Shown here piece after piece: positions 8,709 to 14,936 of a stretch of DNA of 31,475 bases. This stretch comes from CAYZXU01 sp964482535 (GTDB lineage Bacteria; Desulfobacterota; Desulfobacteria; Desulfobacterales; BuS5): the NCBI GenBank assembly GCA_964482535.1, contig CAYZXU010000016.1, positions 1-31,475 on the forward strand, written 5' to 3'. Position 1 is the stretch's first letter. Every line of letters begins with the position of its first letter. Both the position numbers and the translations under genes were made by a program. The notes beneath the pieces are model-generated. The model did not search any database and had not been told where the DNA came from. It saw only the letters and a program-made list of their open reading frames with translations.

Positions 8709-9641
8709 CTAATATTTAACCGCATTTTTTAAAAGCCTGGGCGGGATGTTTATTCCCAACAGCTTTGAAGTGTTCATATTAATTTCTAATTTTATATCAT
8801 GGGGCAGGCTCACCGGTATTCTGGATGGATCTGCGCCATTGAAAATGCTTATGGCAATGGCGGCGGCCTCATTCCCCTGTTCCTTATAACTTGCGCTAAG
8901 ACAAAAAAGGGCGCCGGCTTTGACATACTGCTCGGATGCCCCCATAAACGGAAATTTATGGCGAAGGGTGAAGAGCAATATCTGTCTTATGGTTTTGCGG
9001 TTGTATACTCCTGGGTCCGGTATTGCCCATAAAAGGTCAACTTTTTGACATAAGGTTTCAAGGGCAGGGATAATACCCTCTATTCCGTCAATCTTCCTGG
9101 CGATTAATTCTATCCCCTCTTTTTGGGCAATAGAGGCAGCGGCTTTGATTATATCTTCGGAATATTCCATCTGCCAGATTACGCCAATCTGCCTGATATC
9201 GGGCATAACCCTTTTTATCCACTTAAGCTGTTCCTCCAAAGGAATATCTAAAGCCGTGCCGGCAAGATTATTGCCGGAGCCGCTCCAGTCGGCTGCAAAT
9301 TTGAGACGCACAGGATTAAGGACCATGGAAAATACAATGGGGATTTCACAAAATTCCGGTAAAAGTACCCTTGTAGCAGATGTGCCTGCCGCAAAAATAA
9401 GATCAGGCTTATCATTATCTATCTTTCTGACAAGCTCTTTTTTTCCTCCTGTTTCATCAAGAATATATTTTGAAAATGTTGCTTTTTTTTGCAGCCTGTT
9501 TTCGAAAGCCTCGGCAGCCTGATTATAAGGAGAGCGATTACCGGATGTTACAATGACAACGACTTTTAAATCTTTTGCATAAGAAGCGGCTGGAAACATC
9601 AATAAAAAAATGCATATTATTAATTGAATGAATTTAAGCAT
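8709..9641 (-). CDS. Periplasmic ABC_sub_bind-type substrate-binding protein
   Basis: This is a 310-aa periplasmic binding protein of the ABC_sub_bind (PF04392, TrpX-like) type. A signal peptide is cleaved near ASYA-KD (residue 22); there is no lipobox, so it should be soluble. The two-lobed Rossmann-like pattern is seen in the initial KVVVIVTSG strand, the PDLIFAAGTSATR segment, a central IRQIGVIWQ strand, VDLLWAIPDPG, and the closing INMNTSKLLGINIPP, which is typical of the family. Known members bind tryptophan, tyrosine or related compounds and normally accompany a permease and an ATPase; neither is encoded here. It sits between the TonB receptor (12 bp) and the membrane kinase, which favours a sensory role like that of TorT or LuxP. 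The ATG at 9641 has an AGGAATAGG ribosome site. The ligand is unknown. Confidence 0.85.
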   Translation of the reverse strand: MLKFIQLIICIFLLMFPAASYAKDLKVVVIVTSGNRSPYNQAAEAFENRLQKKATFSKYILDETGGKKELVRKIDNDKPDLIFAAGTSATRVLLPEFCEIPIVFSMVLNPVRLKFAADWSGSGNNLAGTALDIPLEEQLKWIKRVMPDIRQIGVIWQMEYSEDIIKAAASIAQKEGIELIARKIDGIEGIIPALETLCQKVDLLWAIPDPGVYNRKTIRQILLFTLRHKFPFMGASEQYVKAGALFCLSASYKEQGNEAAAIAISIFNGADPSRIPVSLPHDIKLEINMNTSKLLGINIPPRLLKNAVKY

Positions 9642-9653
9642 GCTGCCTATTCC

Positions 9654-11660
9654 TTAAAACCTGTACCTTGCAGTAATCCATCCGCTTATTCCCTCACGGG
9701 GAAAGTCGCTTTCCATTCCAGTCAGGTTCATATCCGGCGAGGGGTCTTTATAATCCTCATCTAAAAGATTAAAAATCGAAACAGATAGTTCGAAATTTTT
9801 AAAGAAATTGTGAAGGAAAAGACTTGTGTCCAACCGTTCATGGGAAGAAATATCACTCCTTGGATCTCCTTGAGCCCGCTTCTTTTTTCCACAGACCTGA
9901 AAATTTGCATTCAGGGTAAGGCACCGGTTCAATTCAAGATTGCCGCCTATATTTCCCTTATGCCTGGCCACATCCGGCAGGTCTCTATGGGTTTCATCAT
10001 CTTCAGCATCTTGAAAGGTATAGTTTAAGTAAAATGTAGATTTATCATTCAGCCTGGCGTCAAATTCCAGTTCAACTCCACTTACGGTTATATCCCCAAT
10101 ATTTTCATAGGTTGTGGCCGTATTTTTTATAAGATCTTCAATCTTGCTGTGAAAACAGGTGATACTTCCTTTAAAAGCCGGGTTCAACTTATAGAAAAGA
10201 CCGGCTTCATAGGTCTGAATGATTTCAGGGTCCAAATCAGGATTTCCTTCAATTGCACCGTTGTTTTTATTATAAAGCTCTTCCACACTGGGAGCCCGAA
10301 ATGCCATGCCGTAAAGAAGTTTCAGGTTTGCTTTGTCACTGATACTCCAGTTAATGCCGACCCTGGGATTGGTTGTGCTTCCGGAAATGCTGTAATTATC
10401 ATGCCTGACACCCATGGTAAGATTTACATCTTTGATAATATCTTCCCATTCGTCCTGAAAATATACTGCCCATATTTCCTGTGTAACATTATATTTATTC
10501 CAGTTTAAGGGATGGTTGCCCGTTCTCCGATACCAGGGAACAGGCTCATAGGTTTCCATGCTGAAATTGCTTTCCATCCCGAGTTTATGCCGTTTAAACC
10601 GTTCAAAGAGAAAACCCCAGGTGAGATAATTTTTGGATAATAGCTGGTAACCCAATCTTATCTCACTGCCGATATTATCATCTTTATAAAAGGCTGCCAT
10701 CTTCATGCCGTCAGGATAATAGCCCTCCGGCATAGTCTCAAAGAAGGTGTCAAAATCGTAGTAGTCGTAGTAAACCCTGGTGAAAAGGTTGAGCTTGTCG
10801 CTTAGCTTCCTTTCGTAGTCGAGCTCGACGAAATACTGGGTATATTTCTGTTTAGTATCGTCATTAAGGATATAAGCAATTCCAAGATATGGACCTTCCT
10901 CTTTTTCATGGCGCTTAAACAACAGGGTAAAATCATGATATTTTGCTTTTAGATTGATATCGGAAACCTCTCTCGGGAACAGGGTTTCTCCGGAATTACC
11001 AAGCCCATCGGATCTTATTTTCAATTCGTCGCCGTTGGTGTCATAGTATTCAAAGGAACCTGAAATTCCAAATTCACCCCACCTCTTCCCAAAGACAACG
11101 GTCTCTTTATGAAAGTCAAAGCTACCGGCGCTTGCGCAAACCTCAAACCCGTCTATGTCCTCAGGGTCTCTGGTAATAATATTTACAACTCCTAAAAAAG
11201 CGCTGGTGCCGTAAAGGGCAGATCCAGGGCCCCTGATTATCTCCACCTGTTTGATATATTCCACCGGCATAAGATCAAACTGGGAAAAATTCCATGGCAC
11301 AGCCGCAGTCTGGGGCTCATTCATACTATGACCATCCACCATGAACTTGATCTTTTCAGAGTTGAAGGTTTTTACTCCCCGTACCTCCAGTTCCATCTGA
11401 CCCATATAATTAATTGATGTTCCAACGCCAGGAATCCGGTGGAAATATTCCCCCAAATTTCTAACCCCCATCTTTTTTAATTCTTCGCCTGTAACCACCG
11501 TTACGATGGCAGGGGCATCATAAATCTTATGGGGACTCTGGGTGGCAATGGAAACTATGGGAATCTCTTCAAAGAGAAACTCTTCGGTAAACTCTTCCTG
11601 AGCCAGAGCCGGAATTGCAATTAAAATGGCCATAAATGTCAAAAATATATTTTTTTGCAT
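9654..11660 (-). CDS. TonB-dependent outer-membrane receptor
   Basis: This outer-membrane active transporter has 668 aa. A signal peptide ends near ALAQ (21). A plug domain spans about 45-160, with the typical APAIVTVVTGEELKKMG start, an RIPGV segment, EVRGV, and EIIRGPGSALYGTSAFLGVV. A 22-strand beta barrel follows and ends with the C-terminal aromatic residue Phe668 of ARYRF, the BAM signal. The plug is of the colicin I receptor/BtuB/vitamin B12 class, but the ligand cannot be read from sequence. It is the first gene of the four-gene operon, 12 bp before the binding-protein gene. The ATG at 11660 has GAGGG 8 bases upstream, and a sigma-54 promoter lies about 35-50 bases upstream. No tonB, exbB or exbD is in the window, so energy must come from genes elsewhere. 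No cobalamin riboswitch is evident in the leader. Confidence 0.93.
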   Translation of the reverse strand: MQKNIFLTFMAILIAIPALAQEEFTEEFLFEEIPIVSIATQSPHKIYDAPAIVTVVTGEELKKMGVRNLGEYFHRIPGVGTSINYMGQMELEVRGVKTFNSEKIKFMVDGHSMNEPQTAAVPWNFSQFDLMPVEYIKQVEIIRGPGSALYGTSAFLGVVNIITRDPEDIDGFEVCASAGSFDFHKETVVFGKRWGEFGISGSFEYYDTNGDELKIRSDGLGNSGETLFPREVSDINLKAKYHDFTLLFKRHEKEEGPYLGIAYILNDDTKQKYTQYFVELDYERKLSDKLNLFTRVYYDYYDFDTFFETMPEGYYPDGMKMAAFYKDDNIGSEIRLGYQLLSKNYLTWGFLFERFKRHKLGMESNFSMETYEPVPWYRRTGNHPLNWNKYNVTQEIWAVYFQDEWEDIIKDVNLTMGVRHDNYSISGSTTNPRVGINWSISDKANLKLLYGMAFRAPSVEELYNKNNGAIEGNPDLDPEIIQTYEAGLFYKLNPAFKGSITCFHSKIEDLIKNTATTYENIGDITVSGVELEFDARLNDKSTFYLNYTFQDAEDDETHRDLPDVARHKGNIGGNLELNRCLTLNANFQVCGKKKRAQGDPRSDISSHERLDTSLFLHNFFKNFELSVSIFNLLDEDYKDPSPDMNLTGMESDFPREGISGWITARYRF

Positions 11661-11693
11661 ATAAAAAGCCCTCTTTATTTTTTAATAATTTAA

Positions 11694-11709
11694 AGCAATT
11701 TTTGTGCCA
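11694..11709 (-). promoter_or_regulatory. Sigma-54 (RpoN) promoter of the receptor/kinase operon
   Basis: Read on the minus strand, the sequence is TGGCACAAAAATTGCT. It matches the sigma-54 consensus TGGCACGNNNNTTGCW at every defined base but one, with the required GG-N10-GC spacing. The GC lies about 35 bases before the receptor ATG, giving a leader of about 22 nt that includes the GAGGG ribosome site. It is the only site of this quality I noticed in the gaps. Transcription would need an enhancer-binding activator; the one encoded at 20244-21611 is a candidate but not proven. Confidence 0.75.
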
Positions 11710-11721
11710 GGAAATGAGACC

Positions 11722-11763
11722 TTTGTGTGATTTTGGGGACACCCTGCTTGGGACTCGCACAAA
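11722..11763. promoter_or_regulatory. Dyad upstream of the sigma-54 promoter, possible activator site
   Basis: TTTGTG (11722-11727) and CACAAA (11758-11763) form an inverted repeat around a GC-richer core containing GGGGACACCC. It stands out from its AT-rich surroundings and starts 13 bp upstream of the -24 element. It could be an enhancer site for the sigma-54 activator or a transcribed hairpin of the divergent small gene. This is inference only. Confidence 0.35.
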
Positions 11764-11783
11764 AACAACTTTACATTTTAAGC
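11761..11783 (-). repeat. Dispersed intergenic repeat, copy B
   Basis: On the minus strand this reads GCTTAAAATGTAAAGTT followed by GTTTTT, and matches copy A at 1160-1182 except for one base. It is followed on the plus strand by AAAGATGAT (11784-11792), a 9-mer also found beside the MITE-like element at 1222 and 1362. Confidence 0.5.
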
Positions 11784-11859
11784 AAAGATGATAACTAAAT
11801 ATACTCTGCGTCGAGTCAGGATATGTACCATTTAATAGTATAAAAAAAGGAGTTTTCTT

Positions 11860-12045
11860 GTGGACAAAGTTTTTGCTGTATTTATTGTGCTGCTGGCGGC
11901 AATATATCTATTACGCAAATTTTATCTCGTTTTTAAAGGAAAAGATACAGGATGCGGATGCGAATCCTGTGATTTGAAAACAAAAGCAGACCCTTGCTCT
12001 TGCCAGGCAAAAGAGGTCTTAAAAGATACGGATCAATCTTCGTGA
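11860..12045 (+). CDS. Small Cys-rich single-pass membrane protein (FeoB-associated type)
   Basis: This is a 61-residue peptide starting at GTG, with an excellent AAGGAG ribosome site 7 bases upstream. One N-terminal transmembrane helix (about 4-20, VFAVFIVLLAAIYLL) is followed by basic residues and then a Cys-rich tail, GCGCESC (about 34-40) plus CSC (about 49-51). The pattern is that of the FeoB-associated Cys-rich membrane protein family (PF12669), small proteins often next to ferrous iron transporters, with an unproven metal-binding role. No feoA or feoB is in the window, so the iron link is inferred from the family only. The 3' end overlaps the convergent YwbE-family gene by 13 bp. Confidence 0.65.
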   Translation: MDKVFAVFIVLLAAIYLLRKFYLVFKGKDTGCGCESCDLKTKADPCSCQAKEVLKDTDQSS

Positions 12046-12233
12046 ATGGTTTTAACCCTCCCCACAAGGCCATTTTCCAGGCGAACCTTTATTCCATGGG
12101 TATGTGTAGCGGATTTTGTCAGAATATCCCCAACAATGCCTTTGGTAAGCTTTCCGGTTCTCTGGTCATGCTTTAATACAATGGAAACTTTCATGCCAGC
12201 CAAAATATCGGCTCTTTTTGTTCCGCCAGTCAT
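12033..12233 (-). CDS. YwbE family protein (DUF2196)
   Basis: This is a 66-residue soluble protein matching the YwbE/DUF2196 family over its whole length. The marks are a start of RADILAGMKVSIVLKHDQRT, then GKLTKGIVGDILTKSATHTHGI split across about 27-48, and KVRLENGLVGRVK near the end. Family members are small, widely conserved and of unknown function; the KOW-like GxVxxI pattern suggests a nucleic-acid-binding beta barrel, which is inference. The ATG at 12233 has AAGGAG nearby (reverse strand of 12240-12245). It is convergent with the Cys-rich gene, their last 13 bases overlapping, and divergent from the heptosyltransferase gene. Confidence 0.85.
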   Translation of the reverse strand: MTGGTKRADILAGMKVSIVLKHDQRTGKLTKGIVGDILTKSATHTHGIKVRLENGLVGRVKTIHED

Positions 12234-12291
12234 TTAAAAACTCCTTTATCATTTTTATTTTTATTGCCCATTTTTAAAAATTTTGATTATC

Positions 12292-12319
12292 TTATCAAAA
12301 GAGTCAATTTTTATATCAT
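12292..12319 (+). promoter_or_regulatory. Possible sigma-70 promoter of the glycosyltransferase operon
   Basis: TTATCA (12292-12297), a 16-bp spacer and TATCAT (12314-12319) lie about 54 bases before the heptosyltransferase ATG. The match is 4 of 6 and 5 of 6. In a region this AT-rich such matches arise easily, so confidence is low. Apart from this the 139-bp gap (12234-12372) shows nothing clear. Confidence 0.25.
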
Positions 12320-12372
12320 ATAGAGCATCAAAATTAACGTCAAAGCCTTTTGCATCATAGAACAATATTTTT

Positions 12373-13419
12373 ATGAAATTTAAACCTAAAACCATAGTAA
12401 TATTTTGTCCGAACTGGGTGGGTGATGTTGTAATGGCAACCCCTGCTGTTCGTTGTTTTGAAGAAAACTTTCCCGATGCAAAGATTGTCGGCATCATAAG
12501 GAAATATGCAAAGGGGGTAGTCGATGATTTCCTATGTTTTGACAGCGTAATTGCATGTGAAGATAAGACCGCTTCAGGATTCTTTGATATAGTTAAGCTG
12601 TTGCGAAAGCTCAAACCGGATATGGGGATTTTATTGTCCAATTCAATGAGATCCTCTTTGATATTATGGTTAGGCGGTGTTAAAAAGATTTTTGGATACC
12701 GCAGGGCAGGCAGGTCGGCGCTTTTAAGCGGCGGCCCTGAGCCTCTCTACGAGGGAAAAGATATTATGCCTGTGCCCATGGTTGAATATTATCTTGAAAT
12801 ATGCAGATATCTTGATCTTGAAATTCCAGATAAAACAAAACCCGAATTGTATTTTTCAGATTCAGTAAAAAAAAAGGGGAATGAGCTTTTGGATAGATAT
12901 GGGATTATTCCTGGTGATATGGTCATAGGAATGAATCCTGGAGCTAAATTCGGGTCATCAAAATGCTGGCCTCCTGAATATTTTGCCAGGCTTGCAGAAC
13001 TCTTTGTTGATAAATATGATTGCAAAATACTGCTGTTTACAGGGCCCGGCGAAGATGAAATAGCTGAATCTATTATTAGTTTAAGCAGAGCAAAAATTAT
13101 TGATACATGTCCTGACAGGGTTGATCTAAGGCTTTTAAAACCCCTAATTAAAAGATGCAGCCTTCTTGTTACAAACGATACAGGTCCGAGACATTATGCC
13201 GTGGCTTTTGATGTTCCGGTTGCGGTGATTATGGGTTCCACCGATACCAGGTATACAAATTCCAATCTTGATAAAACCTGTATACTTCGCGAGGAGCTTG
13301 ACTGCTCTCCATGCCACAGGAAAAAATGTCCTTACGGCCATGAATGCATGTTAATGATAAAGCCTGAGGCAGTATTTCAGGAAAGTTCAAAACTGCTTGA
13401 GGAGTTTTTTAAAAAATGA
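12373..13419 (+). CDS. waaF: ADP-heptose:LPS heptosyltransferase II-like (GT9)
   Basis: This GT9 glycosyltransferase (348 aa) adds an L-glycero-D-manno-heptose to the LPS inner core at the cytoplasmic face. The motifs match WaaF: an opening PNWVGDVVMATPAVR (about 14-28) with the catalytic Asp, NPGAKFGSSKCWP in the nucleotide-binding half, and TNDTGPRHYAVAFDVP with the conserved DTGP and His. A Cys-rich segment, CSPCHRKKCPYGHECM, near the C-terminus is usual in deltaproteobacterial WaaF. The start is ATG at 12373, since an in-frame TAG lies at 12358-12360; no good Shine-Dalgarno is seen. It overlaps the next gene by 4 bp (ATGA), so the two are translationally coupled. Which heptose position it fills cannot be read from sequence, and WaaC/WaaQ-like activity is an alternative. 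Confidence 0.85.
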   Translation: MKFKPKTIVIFCPNWVGDVVMATPAVRCFEENFPDAKIVGIIRKYAKGVVDDFLCFDSVIACEDKTASGFFDIVKLLRKLKPDMGILLSNSMRSSLILWLGGVKKIFGYRRAGRSALLSGGPEPLYEGKDIMPVPMVEYYLEICRYLDLEIPDKTKPELYFSDSVKKKGNELLDRYGIIPGDMVIGMNPGAKFGSSKCWPPEYFARLAELFVDKYDCKILLFTGPGEDEIAESIISLSRAKIIDTCPDRVDLRLLKPLIKRCSLLVTNDTGPRHYAVAFDVPVAVIMGSTDTRYTNSNLDKTCILREELDCSPCHRKKCPYGHECMLMIKPEAVFQESSKLLEEFFKK

Positions 13420-14915
13420 AGTCTTCTTTTTATAGAAAAACCTGGTCCAAATTATCTGAAAAATCTCCCGGAATGCCTGAGCTGATACGCCTCTCGAGAC
13501 AGGTTGCATACTCTTTTTTAGATTATTATCTAAAGGACTGCCGGTATGAAGAAGGTTTTATTGATCTGCTTTGCCGGATGTCCACGTTTTCAGACGATCC
13601 TGCATTAAACAAACCTGCTGCAGTTGCCCTGTTTGGTATTATAATAGAAAGCCTGTGCGATGATTTTGAAGAGCTTCAAACAGAAACCTATAACAGGGTT
13701 ATGACCCAGGTTATCTCCTTTTGCCGCAAAATACCCGCAGGAAAAGAACTTGATAAAACCTTAAATGAATTTGGAGTTTTCAACTCAAAATATTTGATTG
13801 AGCGTATCAGTAAAATCAGGAGTAATGGTCTTATTTTATCAAAAGAAAAAAAGATTAAAAAAATACTCCTGTTGTCCAGAATAACCATAGGCGCTGATGT
13901 TGCAGTTACCAGTGTAATTATACAGCGGTTTGCAAAGATTTTTCCTGAAGCCAAAATTGTGCTTATGGGACAGGATAAATTAAAAGAGGTTTATGGGGGA
14001 AACCCGGATATCAAAATAAGGGATATTAAATACTTAAGAAAGGGTGGGCTTCTTGAACGCCTTTCAAGCTGGCATAATGTGTTGAAGCTTATTCATGAAG
14101 AGACCCAAGGGTTGCCGCCCGAAGAAGTAATCCTTGTTGATCCTGATTCCAGGCTTTCACAACTGGGGATTTTGCCTCTTATTTCCTCTGACCGGTACTT
14201 TTTCTTTGACAGCCGTTCAGATATATCATTCAGCAAAACCCTGTCCATGCCTGAGCTGGCAAATGTATGGGTTGACACCTTAACACCAAGAAAGGATTTT
14301 TGTTATCCCTGTGTATGGCTTACTGAAGATGTAAAGGCTGTTTCAGCATCTTTGTTGGAAAAAATTCGGGGTTGCGGGGCCAAAAAAATTATAGTTGTGA
14401 ATTTTGGGGTTGGCGGAAATTATCGCAAGAGGGTAGGGGAACATCTGGAGGAAAAACTTCTCCTGAAACTTCTTGAGGAGAAAGGCACTGTAATTTTGCT
14501 TGACAAGGGCTTTGGTGAAGAGGAGTCTGCTTTAATTAATTTATTGCTTGATATTATTGAAAACAGGGGGTATCAGGTTGCACACGCTGAATTTGCATCT
14601 AATGCGGATTTGAAGATTTCCCATGGTGTTGTGGGGATCCGTACAAAGATAGGTGAGATATCAGCCCTTATATCTAAAAGCGATGAGTTTTTAGGATACG
14701 ACTCTGCATGCCAGCATATTGCTGCGGCTCTATGCATTCCCTGTGTAACAATTTTTGCAGGATCAAATAATATGCGTTTTATCAGGCGCTGGAGTGCATT
14801 CGGACGGAAGGCAAGCCGTATTGTGCATGTGGATACCCTGTCAGACCCCGGGGCTGTCGATGAAGATGATATTGTTGACCGTATAATGTATACAAGGAAA
14901 CTACATAATATATAA
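13416..14915 (+). CDS. Divergent GT9-like protein with N-terminal helical extension
   Basis: This 499-residue protein has a GT9 fold in its C-terminal two thirds. Residues about 145-180 (IKKILLLSRITIGADVAVTS, then a FPEAKIVLMG strand) correspond to the GDxxLTTPV entry of heptosyltransferases, with Asp kept. GYDSACQHIAAALCIPCVTIF (split, about 428-448) corresponds to the TNDTGPMHIAAALGVPVV site, but the Gly of DTG is Ala here. The first 140 residues are helical and unlike anything I recognise. There is no signal peptide or membrane segment. It is coupled to waaF by the 4-bp ATGA overlap and followed by the radical SAM gene 21 bp on, so all three probably build one surface glycan. The acceptor and donor are unknown, and loss of activity is possible given the altered motif. 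Confidence 0.65.
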   Translation: MKSSFYRKTWSKLSEKSPGMPELIRLSRQVAYSFLDYYLKDCRYEEGFIDLLCRMSTFSDDPALNKPAAVALFGIIIESLCDDFEELQTETYNRVMTQVISFCRKIPAGKELDKTLNEFGVFNSKYLIERISKIRSNGLILSKEKKIKKILLLSRITIGADVAVTSVIIQRFAKIFPEAKIVLMGQDKLKEVYGGNPDIKIRDIKYLRKGGLLERLSSWHNVLKLIHEETQGLPPEEVILVDPDSRLSQLGILPLISSDRYFFFDSRSDISFSKTLSMPELANVWVDTLTPRKDFCYPCVWLTEDVKAVSASLLEKIRGCGAKKIIVVNFGVGGNYRKRVGEHLEEKLLLKLLEEKGTVILLDKGFGEEESALINLLLDIIENRGYQVAHAEFASNADLKISHGVVGIRTKIGEISALISKSDEFLGYDSACQHIAAALCIPCVTIFAGSNNMRFIRRWSAFGRKASRIVHVDTLSDPGAVDEDDIVDRIMYTRKLHNI

Positions 14916-14936
14916 CAAAGTAAGAATACAGACTAA

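Noticed and set aside
11661..11859. Possible cobalamin or other riboswitch before the TonB receptor
   Set aside because: No B12-box or other conserved riboswitch core is visible and the sigma-54 promoter leaves a leader of only about 22 nt.
12261..12641. Minus-strand frame of 126 codons whose last 40 residues look protein-like
   Set aside because: Most of it lies antisense in the waaF gene with no ribosome site, and the protein-like end falls in an AT-rich gap where such composition arises by chance. A remnant gene cannot be excluded.
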